DNA from: Ceratopteris richardii
Taxonomy: Eukaryota > Streptophyta > Polypodiopsida > Polypodiales > Pteridaceae
Assembly (NCBI GenBank): GCA_020310875.1
Contig: CM035416.1
Coordinates: forward strand, 74,263,983-74,327,982
DNA length: 64,000 nucleotides
Reading direction: 5' to 3'
Shown here: one piece after another, positions 46,570-62,219 of the stretch
How the letters are laid out: each line of letters begins with the position of its first letter
Numbering within the stretch: the stretch's first letter is position 1
Program-made: the position numbers and the translations under genes
Notes under the pieces: model-generated
Told to the model about the DNA's origin: nothing
What the model saw: only the letters and a program-made list of their open reading frames with translations
Databases searched by the model: none

Positions 46570-47206
46570 TCACTGATGTTCTTGTGCAACCTTAAGGGTC
46601 GGTATCAAGAAGTCCAAAGGAAGCACAGCATTCTGACCAAAAACCATCTGAAAGGGAGTTGCATTGAGTACGGTCTTGTAGGCCACTCGATATGCCCAAA
46701 CAGCGTGGTGTAACTGTTTGTCCCAATCTGAACGTTTGTTGTTCACGAGTTTTGTCAGTACATTACATAGGATCTTGTTAGTTTTTTCAGCCTGACCATT
46801 GGCCTGAGGATGATATGGTGCGGATTTCTTGTGAATCACCATAAAATCCTGTAACAAATATTCAATGACTTGGTTTAGAAAGTGAGTTCCTCGATCGCTC
46901 ACTAACTCTATAGGCAATCCATATCTTGTAAAGACATTTTCAAATAAGAATTTTGCAGTCGTGTGTGCATCATTCTTTTTTTGTGGCTTTTGCCTCTACC
47001 CATTTGGTAAGATAATCCGTCGCAACAATAACGTATTCAACATGTGTACCTTTTGCAGGGGGGTTAATGGGTCCTACAAAATCTATACCCCACTTAGAAA
47101 ATGCACGTCCACCCATCATGGGTTTTAATGGCATTTCATCTCTGCGAGTAGGAAATTGAGTTCTTTGGCACACATCACATCTCTTTACATAGGTATGTGC
47201 ATCCAT
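46570..47206 (-). pseudogene. Integrase core of gypsy-C
   Basis: Catalytic residues lie in GIDFVGP, SDRGTHF and ANGQAEKTNK. A poly-A/T slip near 46975 breaks the frame between the first Asp and the rest, and a stop near 46570 separates it from the GPY/F frame. Confidence 0.88.
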
Positions 47207-47700
47207 GTGAAGAGTGGGCCACCATAATCCTGCAAAGAGGATGGCTTTGATTATCCTATCGGGTCCAAAATGACCTCCTGCAACACCTTGGTGTGCAGTT
47301 TCTAGTATGCTCAGATAATCATTTTCATGAACACATTGTCTTAAGTATCCATCTCGTCCTCGTTTGTATAGGTTATCGCCAATAAGTGAATAGTCTTGAG
47401 CTTACTGCTCTAGACTTCGTTGTCATGCTAGGGTCATTCCTTGAGGGAATGTTTTCGTCCTCAAGTACGTCACTAAAGGTTCACTCCAGTCTGGTGTGAG
47501 AGACACGTGATATAATGTAGCATGTTCTACTGGTGGTCTTTCACAACAAACATGGCATTCTTTACACAATTTGTAGACATCTGCTTCCATTGTGGGCTAG
47601 TATACTCATAGTCTATGCAGATTCTGCAATGTACGATGTTTCGAGTGATGTTGCTTTAATGCACCTACATGTGCTAATTGCAACCAATTTGCATGTTCTG
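47140..47700 (-). pseudogene. Two tandem HHCC zinc-finger domains of gypsy-C
   Basis: The first finger (about 47540-47680) has AHVGALKQHHSKHRT and then YWP.MEADVYKLC..C across a stop. The second (about 47150-47290) has AHQGVAGGHFGPDR and ends CDVC. The spacing between them, including SLIGDNLYKRG, matches gypsy-A (SKDYVLIGKNLFKRG), so the doubling predates the split of the two elements. Confidence 0.78.
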
Positions 47701-48480
47701 ATTCATCTACACAAAAAGCAAGAATCTTTTGATTATCTTGTTTATATATACTTCCTGCTATGATTTGATATCTTTGAGACTTTGTAATCTCTCCTTCCTT
47801 GATCCTTATCCTACGATTCTTGGGTCCATACATGAGAATAGGGACTATAGGCTTAGCCCATTCTGGTGCTATCTCAAGGTTAAACAAATATGCATCTGGT
47901 AATTCATCCACTATTCCTTGAGGAGCTTCTCCCGAGGTTAGTCTCGAGAGGTGATCAACTCTGAGATGTGTCTTTCCTTTCCTGACTACTACTTCAAAAT
48001 CGTACTCCATGAGTAATAGAAACCAACGTATTAATCGTCTTGTGTTACAAGGCTTGTTGACTAAATACAATAATGCTTGATGATCTGTAAAGAATTGAAC
48101 TTGTTTGCCAACAAATAATGTCTGAATTTCTTTATTGCGTAGATCATCCCTAATCCTTCTCATTCCGTAGTGGTGTAATTTCTTTCTGCTGCGTTCAACT
48201 GTCTGCTCGCGTAAGCTATGGGGAGGTCTATATTACCTTCATTCATGGGTTGTGCTAACACACATCCTATGGCATAGTTGAATGCATCCACATGTACATG
48301 GAATGGCTTACTCCAATCCGGGGTTATCAATATAGGTGCTGAGCACAAACGTCGTTTAAGTTCATTGAATGAATTCTCGCACTCATCTGTCCATTCAAAA
48401 TTGGTCAAAAGAGAGTACAGAGGTTTGGCTATGATTGCATACATGTGTATGAATCGTCTATAATAACCGCAATGGCCCAT
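47606..48480 (-). pseudogene. RNase H of gypsy-C
   Basis: HVDAFNYA, TTTE, FFTDHQAL and RVDHLSRL correspond to the four acidic positions. A TGA falls near the Glu (48160). Otherwise it aligns end to end with gypsy-A. Confidence 0.88.
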
Positions 48481-48492
48481 AAATGCCTGTAC

Positions 48493-49287
48493 TTATTTTA
48501 CGTTAGTTGGTCTAGGTAGATCTGCAATTACTTTCACTTTCTCTTCATCTGTCGAAATTCCATTCTTTAACACAATGTGTCCTAGAATTTTGCCTTGTCT
48601 GACCATGAAAACACATTTTTCTGGGTTCAAACAAGCCTGATATTCGCGACATTTGTCAAATACTTGTCTTAACTCTGGGATATGTGTATGTCTTATATTC
48701 GAATGAGCACATAAGTCATCGACATAAACTTCCAAATTCTTGCATAAGAATTCCTTGAAAACATGACACATGAGTCGCTGGAAAGTGGCGGGTGCATTTG
48801 TGAGCCCAAAAGGCATTACACGAAATGCAAATATGCCCCATTCTGTGGCAAAAGCCATCTTGTGTTGATCTTCTGGAGCTATGGCTACTTGATTATAGCC
48901 TGAGAATCCATCAAGAAAGCTGTAAACTTCCTTGCCTGCGACTCTTTCTAATAAATGTTCCATGATAGGAAGAGGATAACTATCTCTAATCGTGGCAGCA
49001 TTAACTTTTTTAAGGTTAATACACACGTGCAATTTTCCATTCTTCTTGGGCACAACCACAATGGGGGATACCCATTCGGTATGCTCAATTTCGTAAATGA
49101 ATCCTGCTTCTATCAAACGATCTATTTCTTCTTTAATCTTCGCAGCGTAATTATCATTGTACGTGTATGGTTTTTGTTTTGTCGGTTTTGCATCTGGAGT
49201 CATAGGGATTCTATGAGAACATATATCCGGATCTACTCCTTTCAAATCTTTGTAACTCCATGCGAACACATCTCTATATTCGCACAA
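48493..49287 (-). CDS. Reverse transcriptase of gypsy-C
   Basis: 264 codons open, from CEYRDVFAWSY to LPRPTNVK. KEEIDRLIEAGFI, SFLDGFSGYNQ, VMPFGLTNAPATFQRLM and the catalytic VYVDDLCAHSN are intact. It is the best preserved RT in the window and the best segment for classifying the family. A stop right after NVK separates it from the RNase H frame. Confidence 0.92.
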   Translation of the reverse strand: MCEYRDVFAWSYKDLKGVDPDICSHRIPMTPDAKPTKQKPYTYNDNYAAKIKEEIDRLIEAGFIYEIEHTEWVSPIVVVPKKNGKLHVCINLKKVNAATIRDSYPLPIMEHLLERVAGKEVYSFLDGFSGYNQVAIAPEDQHKMAFATEWGIFAFRVMPFGLTNAPATFQRLMCHVFKEFLCKNLEVYVDDLCAHSNIRHTHIPELRQVFDKCREYQACLNPEKCVFMVRQGKILGHIVLKNGISTDEEKVKVIADLPRPTNVK

Positions 49288-49295
49288 TAGGGCAA

Positions 49296-49838
49296 CTAAT
49301 CTTCTTCTTCTTCATTTGTCAAATCATGCCCAATGTAGGTACATTTTTCTTCTTCTCCTTCTATGGCAATTATGATTTTCTTGGTTTTCTCTCGATTATC
49401 ATATACTTCTCCAACTTCAGCTTTTCTGTTAGGCATTCGTACCATTATTCTTCTATCTTCTATTTCATACTTCTTGAAGTTCTCGAGTACTTCAAATAAA
49501 GATTCTTCTATTTCTGACATGGTTTCTTTCTTCTTTCTTTTCTTACCTTCACTTTTGTCAGTCACTTGTGTGGCTAACCTCACCTCATTCATAAGTTCTT
49601 CGGGTCTCTGAGGGTGAGTTTCTACTTCGTAGAAGTATTCTTCCTCTGATGCAAAGGGTGAGTCCATAACAATTGACTCTAAATCGAAATCACTCGCATC
49701 CTCAAATGCATCAGTGTTAGGTTCACATTCTTCTAAAACTGAATCACACATGATTGGCTCTATTGTGAAGATAGAAATGTCGTAGCCATCCTCGTCACAG
49801 TGGGGTGTCCATTGTTCTTCATTGATGGCTACATCCAT
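49296..49838 (-). pseudogene. Acidic linker between PR1 and RT (gypsy-C)
   Basis: 180 open codons, strongly acidic, ending in an EEEED run and a stop only a few codons before the RT. There is no known domain. It is conserved in position and charge with 28247-28741. Confidence 0.65.
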
Positions 49839-49977
49839 GTTTGCTAGGATTTCTGCCCAACCATGGGGTTCAAACTCTTCATCTAGAAATACTATCGGGG
49901 CGCTGGGTCTTGAAGGGTGCGTGGATATTGTTCTGCACCTAAGGTCCTGGCTTCTAACCGTTCTTCCTCTTGTTTGG

Positions 49978-50520
49978 CTACCTTACACATCCATAAATGA
50001 GTGTCCTCGTGTAACCATGAGGGGTCTGACTCCAAAGAGTGTACTGATTCTGTTTTTTCCTGTGTCTTATGGATGGTGTTCCATTGTATGGGGGTATGTC
50101 TCGATGTGAATAGTCTTTAAGATTGACTTTGGTAGTCACTCCTAAATGTTGCAAGTACAAAGAATTAGTTCCCCAATCTTGTACAATTTTCAACTAACGC
50201 ATGAATGGTCATCCCAATATCATCTCATAAGCATGATTTTTCGCAAAGTCACAAATGGCAAAGGTATGCTCAAACTCCACACCACAAGTGGTGAGAGATA
50301 TGCCTTCTAGTAAACCTAATGGTTTTTCTATGTGTCCATCAGCCATTTGTAGCTTCATCCTGGTAGGTCTTAATGTTGGCTTACCCCAACGTTTCCATAA
50401 AGCGGTGGTAGCGATGGCTACTCCGGCTCCTAAATTTAAGATGGCTTTCGTGGTGTAGCCCTATTGGGTTATTGGAAGATAAGTGTTACCTTCCTCTCCT
50501 TCACTTACATCTCCAATCTT
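49978..50520 (-). pseudogene. First aspartic protease (PR1) of gypsy-C, active site lost
   Basis: The frame reads KAILNLGAGVAIA where gypsy-A has KAILDTGVGVGIA, so the catalytic Asp is Asn and the Thr is Leu. The half-site MILG is followed by a stop where gypsy-A has Gln, with another stop four residues later. Clear homology over about 130 residues continues through LRPTRMKLQ and VQDWG. Confidence 0.82.
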
Positions 50521-52648
50521 TTCTACGGGTATCTCTGGTACCTTCTTATGTGATCCTATCTGAGAGGAAGTTGTAGCAAGGCCAGGGAATTGATTTGCTA
50601 CATGTTTGCACAGTTCTGGTTTAACCTTTAACAACTCCTCCAGGGTGAGATTACACTGAACTTTAGTGTTCTTGATCACTTCCGTGTTTCTAGGGATCAC
50701 TGATTCTTCATTCCTCACTATTATCGTGGGTGCTCTCATACTAATAGACTTTGCTTCCCAAGGTCCTGTGAACTGAGGTAATTCATGCAAAGAATTAGAT
50801 TCAAAACCTGTATGTTCACTCAGTCGTTCTTCCTCTACATCATCGTAAATAGAGGGGATGTCTTGGGGAAATTGTTCTTGTTCTTGAATAGGAGGATGGA
50901 TTCCTTGTTCTTTTCTCCATTTCTCTTCTTGGATTTCTCTCAAAAATTCATGTGAGTACCTATGTATGGAAGACAGGTTGTCTTCCCCTTCTGTGTTTGG
51001 CACTTGAGATAGGGATGGTGCATTCCTTTCTTGTGTCTCTGGGACACTAAGATTCCTATGTTGATCCTTTTTCTCTTTGCTATCAAGTATTCTAGCCTCT
51101 CCATTAGACCTTGAAAGTGTAGTTCAGGTTTTGCCATGTTATTCCAATTAAGATATCTAGAGGCTTCGAACAAAGCTTGTGCTAATTCTACCATCTTCAT
51201 GCAAAGTTTAGTCCTCTCTATTTCTAAGCCTCCTCGAGGGTAGTTCTTACTCATTTCAACTACTCGAGGTCCTTCTTTTAATCTTGCTTGATACACACGA
51301 AACATCATATCTAGGTTTTCAGGTATGGGTTCTGCTAAAACTGATCCTGATTTCTGAACTGGGTTCTCTTGATTCAATTCCTGTGAAGTCAATTCTAGTA
51401 TTTTGGCTCTAGATTCCTTGAGACTTCCTTCCAACTCAGTTATCTTTTTACTCCATTTTCTCTTAATTCTTTCTCTGGAATCTTTCCAAGATTTTGTCTT
51501 TTTACTGCTAGATTCTCCAACTTCACTAGTTCCAGCTATTTTCTCCTGATTAAGCTGTTGGTTCTGTAAGAGCGCCTGGCCTCTTGTTATAGCTTGGATA
51601 GGCACATATGTAGGGTTGGATCCGTCCGCATTGTGTACAATACCTATCATGTTGATCGGTGTCACATTTGAAGCGTTAACTGGGTTCTTAGGACAATCTT
51701 TGATTATGTGCTCTTTACCACAATCGACACAAAAGCCTTGTATGTTATAGTATTGTGATTGTCTTGATATCGGAGGATGTGGACAATCCTTTATGAAATG
51801 ATCTCCTTGGCACCTAAAGCATGGTCCTCTAGGGCCCTGTGGTCTCTGTTGTCTTACTTGGGGCCGTGGGTTTGGGTTTGTGTACATCACGTTAGCGTAA
51901 TCGGGCTCCCAACTAGGTTCCACTGGTGGACTATCATAATGATATGTTTCTACGTGTTCTGGTGACTCTGTGTAATACGCGGGTGGTCTATCTACATGAG
52001 TAGAGTCAAAACTGTTAGAGTTTGGATCACTCTCTGTGATCAAAGGTGAAGAAGGCACTAAGGCCCTACTTAGGTTCTCTTCTGCAGCAGCGTATGTGAC
52101 AGAGATGACATTCGCTGGTGGGGGTGGCTGCTGAGCTAAAACAGGTTGAGGTCTCTATTGCGCCTGATATGGGTAGTTCTGTGGAGGCCTATAGTAATAA
52201 GGCTGAGCATTGTATTGGCCTTGATACCTACTTGGCTGAGCGTATACTTGCGGGTAGTTTTGTCTTACTGCTTGTTTGTTGTATGGGCAGTCTTGAGTCG
52301 TGTGATTTGTGTATCTTCTCTCAATTGTACAGTATTGGCCACTAGGGTTGGCTTGCGGTTGTGTTGCATTGGGACACACATTTGCCATGTGATCGCCACC
52401 ACAGGTGTAACAGCGCTTGTTTGTTGTTACCCTAGGCATCTGTTTACTAGAAACTCCTAGTTTTTGGGCCACTTTTTCTGCTAGATCCTCTATTGAGCTA
52501 GACAATTTTGTGGATGCTAGAGATGAACAGTCTGAGTCCTTATAGACCTTTGAGAGTTCCAACTCGTCTCCCAAGTTGTCCTCAATGTCTATACATATTC
52601 TTACACACTGCTCTAGCGTTCTGGGTTCCTTCAAGTACACATAGGAGC
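50461..52648 (-). pseudogene. Gag of gypsy-C with short zinc knuckles (5' truncated)
   Basis: A fragment of the gag core (LKEPRTLEQCVRICIDIEDNL) at 52640 is followed by knuckles CYTCGGDHMANVC, CFRCQGDHFIKDC and CVDCGKEHIIKDC, all CX2CX3HX4C. A degenerate CTIERRYTNHTTQDC lies after the first. A long charged coiled-coil extension runs to PR1. Stops at about 52155 and 50940 split it. Sequence to the right of 52648 is unrelated, so most of the N-terminal half is gone. Confidence 0.82.
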
Positions 52649-55681
<3,033 letters not shown>

Positions 55682-56938
55682 GAGTTTTCATCAACAGGAG
55701 TTACCTAGAAACACACACACATATATACATAAGCTCAATACTGTTGTCCTGTCTGTCAGTAATCCCTGCTTCTGCATTTCATCAAAAAGACTGAGAGCAA
55801 ATGAGTTACATACCTGGTTGGCAAGGTCATCAAATGTCAGGTCTACCAGCATGTCCAATGCCTTGTGGACTGACTGATGATGGTCTCCTTTCCTCTGTAG
55901 TTATTACCAATCTCCTCTAAACCCACTTGATTAATAACACTTTAATCATTGTGGTTACCTGCAAGTTATGGTAGCAGATTGAATTTCTACACCTGTATGT
56001 CCATCACTCTTTTGATCTGTTTTTTCAATTAAGCTTTCAATTATTCTGATTATGATGATTAATCGGCTGATTGATTTAAATTTCTGTTGCTGCATTACTA
56101 AAAGCCAAAATGGTTAGTAATCCCTGCTTCTGCATTTCATCAAAAAGACTGAGAGAAAATGAGTTACATACCTGGTTGGAATAATGTTTATCAATGCTCC
56201 AAAAGACACTGCATCTGGACTATCGCGATTTATTTTGACATATGCATACCTAGCACACACACTTGCACATACACACACGTGCATACATACTTCTACACAG
56301 ATCTATTCTGATCAGAGATAGGTCCCAAATTCCAAGAAGTTCAGTGTGCAAGCCTTCAAATCCTCTAAAAGGATTGTTCAGTGTACACACATATATACAC
56401 ACATATAAGCATGAATAAAAACATAATATATACATGCAAGCATCACACATACTCTTGAATTTCAAACATACATATATACATGCACGAATACAAGAATACA
56501 AACATGCACACATGTAAGCATCTCACATGCAAGAATCACACATGCATCCATATGTACATACACACATACATATTACATGCATCACACATGCATCCGTATG
56601 TACATACACACATACATACATGCACGAATACAAGAATACAAACATACATACATGCAAGAATACATGAATACAAACATACACACATGCAAGCATGGCACAT
56701 GCATGAGTCATACATACATAGATACATAAATAGACATGAACATTGAACAATAGGAACCTTTGAATCTCATCATTTCAGATATTTAAAAAAAAGAAAAAAC
56801 AAAAAAAAATTGGCAAATATTGAAATCGTCGATATATTCAAAACCTATCAAAACAATAAGAAACATTAATATAAATTATACTTCACCATAATATTCAAAA
56901 AGAAATCAAATAAAACAGTTACCTTTTTATAATCAGTG
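55682..56938. other. Non-coding stretch with a 68-bp duplication and CATA-rich DNA
   Basis: taatccctgcttctgcattt and the following ~50 bases occur at about 55760-55826 and again at about 56118-56180, ending tacatacctggttgg. The first copy borders an exon-like minus-strand segment (55817-55880, VHKALDMLVDLTFDDLANQ, then gtatgt) that I could not assign. 56240-56750 is rich in acatgca/catac repeats. Confidence 0.55.
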
Positions 56939-59788
56939 TCAGTCGATTTGAAAAATATTAGAAGGTTCAACATCCTCCATGTGTTTTCTCTGGCCTGATA
57001 CTACACATTCACTTCTTCGTTGACATTGACTTTTCCATATGGCATAAGCTTCTTCGAAAGGGAAAGTTTCAAGGTCACTCTTAGAAACAAACAATCTAAG
57101 ACATGTATCCAAGTTTTTATTCAATCTATTTCTCGTTGCATTTCTTATGAAAGTTAAGATACTCCATAGACGTTCATCTTCAACGGATCCAAGGATCATT
57201 GTTAGAATCAAATTTGCTACTTTAAAATACTCCGACATAGATTCCTTCAAGAATGGAGATATATCGAGCTTTTTCCATAGCTTTGTCATTGCACTTGGAT
57301 TTGAAGGATCTTTGACAAAGTTAAATTGCTGCCACATCGTTTGTCCAAATATCCCAGATTGTTTTTTTTAAAGATTTGGATTTATAATTCCTTCTAGAAT
57401 CCTATCTCCTAAATATGCATTCTTTCCAAAATGATCGGATAATACTTGGACCTTGCTTTTAAAGTCATTTGTTAAAAAGCTCTTGTCTTTTGCATGATTC
57501 CAATATAAAGGATGAACTATGGCCATTGCTTCTAAGAGCTTATCTCGAGAAAATCTCTCTCTGATCTCAGAAGTCAATTTATTACATATGGATCTTAAGC
57601 CTTGTTTTACACTATCAACTAGGATAGCAAAGAACTTTTGATTAACTTTTTTCCTGATGCATACTCCTTGACTTTTTCGTGATACATAAAGAGGAATCTA
57701 CTTATCTTTCACAAATATGCACAACCAACCTTTCTTATTGTATTACAAAAAACTATCTTCTACACCAACTTGTAGCAACGATTCCCACTCGATAAGTTCT
57801 TGCGAATCAAAACCTGATGTCTCAAAATACAAAGTTTCTAAGCGCATACAAGTCATTTTTCTTGCTATTGCGTATTCCATTACATAAATATCTCTTGATT
57901 GAGAAACTTTTATCAGATTATTCATTTCTCTTAACAATGGTAACATTCCTCCAAGATAGAGAAGAGTTTCCACATCACTTAGCATTTGCAACAAAGTATG
58001 AGCTTTTCCTTTTTGTATTCCTGTACTTAAAGACATAATATTGACCACACCGATGACCGATTTATATTCTTCAAAAAGACGTTCTACAGGTCCAATAAGT
58101 GAAATCCATCTGGTGTCAATATTTTTTTTCAATTTTCTTCCCTTACTTATCCCATCTGAGAAGCATTTAAACTCTTTAATACGCTTAGGACTTTTTGAAA
58201 AGAAAGCATATGCCTGGTGTACAAGATCTTCAACTTTTTGTACGAAAACAAATTCTGACACAATTTTAAATGCGAGATTTGTACTATGAGACATACAATG
58301 TATACCTAAAGCATATGGTGTATAGTTTTGTTGCAATCGAACACACAATCCATTTCTAAGCGCATGCATAACTGAGCATCCATCAACACCAATGCATACT
58401 ATCTTTTGATTAATATCACTAATTGACATCCCTCCAATATTTGAAATGGAATCTAAAACAAGTTGCACCAACAAATTAGAAGTTGCACTTCCCTTTAGTT
58501 GAAAAGCACCAATAAATTTGGCTTTTCTTGCATAATTCTCCACAATATATGCATGGATACATACCCAAGAAGTGCAATCCCTTGCTGTCACTTCGTCAAG
58601 GGAAATAGAAATAAAAGTAGCATTCGATAAACTTTTTTTCAAGTCGAATTTGATTACCTCTCCCATTGCTTTTGCAAATTCCCATCCTCAAGACTCTGTC
58701 CAATATTGTGTCGGAAAACTTTGAATTCGTAATCCAATGAAATTCAATGGAACTCTCCACTTAGGATAATCAGACATTGGTTTTCCAATGGACAAGATAT
58801 GTAGCACAATTGAAAATTGCATTAATATGGCTTCATTATCTGATTTGAGCTTTCTCTCAAAAAGATGCATAAAGGATCTTTTTTTCTCATTACTTTGCTC
58901 CAAAAGCAATAAATGAGAATTATAGGCATCTACATTCTGTAGATGCCTACATTCATCTTTTGTTTTCCATCTAACGATGTTTTCCATTTTCCCTTCTACT
59001 TCTACTTTCTCATACATTTTACCCACATGTTTTTCAATGGTATCTAATTTCAATTGTAACTTGACTTGATTACCTAATTTCCAACTACATGGTATACAAG
59101 TGGCAAATTTTGGTTCTTCTTCACCCTCAATTATCAAAGGCTCAATAAAAGGAAACTTTGTTATCCAATCTATTTTAAAAGTCCTTCCTATATCCCATTG
59201 ACCCTTCCCTCTCTTCATACGTTTAGACGATGGAGTGTCATTTGAGGTTTTCAACTCTGACACAGAGATGTTAGAGCATGCAATCGGAGGCAAAGTTGTA
59301 GGCTCAAGGGATGAGCTTGCTACACATGAAGAGTGCATGACATGCATACCTCCAATCCCTCCTTTAAGTGAATAAAAATCAGAAATGGATTTTCTCTTAG
59401 GTCTCGAATCGATTACCACCTTTCCTTTTGCCTTTGATTGCATCTTAATAGTTCCTGGATATATAGAAGACACACACATGAACACACCCATGAGAGAAGC
59501 ATTTGAAATCTTCCAACACTAATCCTATGTCTTTCTATAGATCCATTTTTATATATACATACAAACCCTAACTCTACTACACATGCCCTAGACCTACCAC
59601 ATACATATAATTATTAAACCTATACACATGCCCTACACCTACCACATATATACAATATATAAAAATTAAATATATTATATATTTAGAGAGAGAGACTACT
59701 TGAAGGGAGTTAAGTACATACCTGATGGATGATTATTCCCATCAAAAACACTGACGACATATTGAGAGGACGGCGAACTCCCAGCCAT
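56939..59788 (-). pseudogene. hAT-like transposase gene with zinc finger
   Basis: Exon 1 (59788-59722, MAGSSPSSQYVVSVFDG) ends at a cag/gtatgt donor. Exon 2 starts at 59454 after an atccag acceptor, and the frame is kept across the join. Exon 2 has a basic KRKSISDFYS region and a CIPC...H BED/TTF-like finger. After a TGA near 58688 it continues in frame into the transposase core (57743-58666) with SLDEVTARD, GVDGCSVMHALRNG and HCMSHSTNLAFK. A C-terminal dimerisation-like block (57337-56939) has LGSVEDERLWSILTFIRN. Further stops near 57743 and 57368 complete the decay. The catalytic triad cannot be fixed without alignment. The 5-8 bp target duplication and terminal inverted repeats were not found. 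Confidence 0.78.
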
Positions 59789-59979
59789 TTTGAAGCAAGA
59801 TGATATCGTCTGCCACAGCAGCTGCAAGCTACACTCAAAAAGATAAAACTCAAAAAGATACAACACATTCACTATGTGTGTCCTTTTCCCTATACATTTT
59901 GTGTGAACCTGTCAATTTGTCTTAATGTGCAGGAAAAAAATCCAAGGCTGTTCAGGTCTACAAACAAGGTCCCTAGCAG

Positions 59980-60034
<55 letters not shown>

Positions 60035-60199
60035 TTATACATATCCCATTAATAAATAAGTGAATGAAAAAATGCAGACCCATGGATATTATGCCCTTCA
60101 CATTGTATTTCTTCATTCATTGTGCGTTTAGCATTGACATCATTTCCAAATTACATGGATTTCCATTTAATGTGCATGAAAAGACTTTGAAAACAGAAT
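59789..60199. other. Promoter-side DNA of the hAT gene with (CT)n/(CA)n tract
   Basis: A (ct) run at about 59981-60017 is followed by (ca) to 60034. No gene is visible on either side. Confidence 0.6.
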
Positions 60200-60541
<342 letters not shown>

Positions 60542-60748
60542 TATGTGTGTATATGTGTATGTGTGTATGTGTGTATGTGTGTATGTGTGTATGTGTGTAT
60601 GTGTGTATGTGTGTATGTGTGTATGTGTGCATGTGTGTATGTGTGTATGTGTGTATGTGTGTATGTGTGTATGTGTGTATGTGTGTATGTATATGTGTGT
60701 GTATGTGTGTGTATGTGTATAAGTGTGTGCATGTGTGTGTAAGTGTAT
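60542..60748. repeat. Octanucleotide-type (GTGTATGT)n continuation
   Basis: After the hexamer block the unit changes to gtgtatgt with occasional gcatgt and gtatat variants, then fades to aagtgtgtgc near 60745. The unit-length switch is sharp at about 60541. Confidence 0.9.
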
Positions 60749-60754
60749 AAGTGT

Positions 60755-61560
60755 GTGCCTTCAATCTTTGATTATGTAGCATTGGCAACTTCTTCATTAT
60801 TAGAGGAAAAGCAAGCTTCACCCTTATACCTCTAAATAGCAATAAGGGTTTAATCTCCAACACACTATCCTCTTCTAAAAGTGTGAAAGCAAGCTCTTCA
60901 AACGTTAAGGCATTGGGAACGCCCTTCATCATCAAGCAAAGGGTAAAAGCAAAACTTCGATAGAAATCAGATACCCCTTTAAGCACAATCTATACGACTC
61001 AGCTCGATTAAAAAAAAATTACTTGCTGCAATCATAATCTTTCAAATCCTTGAGCTTTGTCAAAATCCATCGGATCACTTTTACCAATGTGTTCACTCTA
61101 CAACTATTTTTCAGAGTAACATGAGATTTGCCAAAAGTGTCCAAGTATCCTTGGTTGTTTTGCATGAGTATTTATTTGGGACAATGGCACACTTAATAAA
61201 CAAAGCAAGTAAAGCACGTTCCTTTGCATCTTTACCATCCAGTAAAAGTTATTTTGCAATGGCTATCGATGTTAATGGTGCACTTGATAGGGTCACAACA
61301 AAAACTTTATCAAAACCTACAACCCACAGCATTCCCAACATTACTTGCATCAGCCTCATAGTTCCAGTTTAGACATATTTCAACACCTTAATCAATGTTC
61401 CATAAGCTTTTGCTACCAATACATTAGACATTATATATGGATACCAACACATTATATATGCCCATAATGGATGGTTGAAACCATCTAACTTGTCCTCAAC
61501 TACCAACATACAAGGTACCTTGCTGTTATCAGTCTTGACTTACAGCATAAAGTTCAATAT
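60755..61560 (-). pseudogene. Copia gag fragment (copia-3)
   Basis: LMMKGVPNALTFEELAFTLLEED aligns with LMMKGNPNALSFEELVSVLLQED of copia-1 gag, and the homology runs to the gag start region near 61510-61540. It is heavily mutated. The microsatellite borders its downstream end, and the gypsy-D LTR begins about 55 bases past its upstream end. Confidence 0.82.
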
Positions 61561-61615
61561 ATTGATAAGTTGCAAGATAAAATGAGCAAGTATACCTTTC
61601 AGAGCTCTGGTACAC

Positions 61616-62183
61616 TGTAGCTCAGTGATGAGTAGCACCTCCTTTAATGTCAATCCGGGAAGACGTGAGGATGGTATGAAGACCTCGAGCAAGTGGCGGC
61701 ACAAGTGCGTGAGTGAGAAGCACACAAGCATGCACACACATACACACACACGCGCACACACGGCAAGACAAAGAGGGAGAATCAATGGAGTTCTTTAGAA
61801 TACTTTCAAAAGCTCTTACAAGTTTGTTTCAATTACAATCCAATCCCAAAAATGAGCTCTCTAGCTCTTTTTATAGTTTTTGACTAGCTTTGGCCCTGTC
61901 CAGACCTAGTGTCCGGCCTAGTTAAAAATTAGGTTCCAGGGCTTATTTGAGGGCTCAAACGAAGTCTAAAAATTATGAAAATTGGTACGATGGTACTTCT
62001 AATACTCCTCAAGCTCGAGGACTCCTCGGCTTGCACAAAATGGAGTCTAATCTACCAAAAACGGGATTTACAATGTTTGTGTAGTGATTAAAATCACTTG
62101 AGTTGTACATAATCTAAGGGAAAAAATGATCTGGCCTTGTTGCCGTATTGTGCATGATTCCTCTGTTGCTTTGTGTGCCAACA
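61616..62183 (-). repeat. 3' LTR of gypsy-D
   Basis: 568 bp from tgtagctc to gccaaca, homologous to the gypsy-C LTR. A minus-strand TATA-like tataaaaag lies near 61868-61878. The left end is set by the alignment with gypsy-C and by TG. The second LTR lies outside the window, so no target duplication could be checked. Confidence 0.8.
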
Positions 62184-62219
62184 CTCCCCCCTTCCTAGCG
62201 TCTGTCGCCCCTGACAGAC
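62184..62219 (-). promoter_or_regulatory. Polypurine tract and stem-loop of gypsy-D
   Basis: ctccccccttcct is the tract complement. gtctgtc (62200-62206) pairs perfectly with gacagac (62213-62219) around gcccct. The stem overlaps the last codons and the TAG of the extra ORF (62195-62197), so coding and structure share these bases. Confidence 0.75.

Larger units (their letters stand above)
39325..52648 (-). mobile_element. Ty3/gypsy element gypsy-C, truncated at its 5' end
   Basis: One LTR (39325-39965) lies at the 3' end. The minus-strand order is gag, PR1, acidic linker, RT, RNase H, two zinc fingers, integrase, GPY/F, PR2, extra ORF, polypurine tract. Gag ends abruptly near 52648 with no primer site or 5' LTR to the right. 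It shares every unusual trait of gypsy-A, with about 60-70 percent protein identity by eye in pol. Stops and frameshifts are common. Confidence 0.88.
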
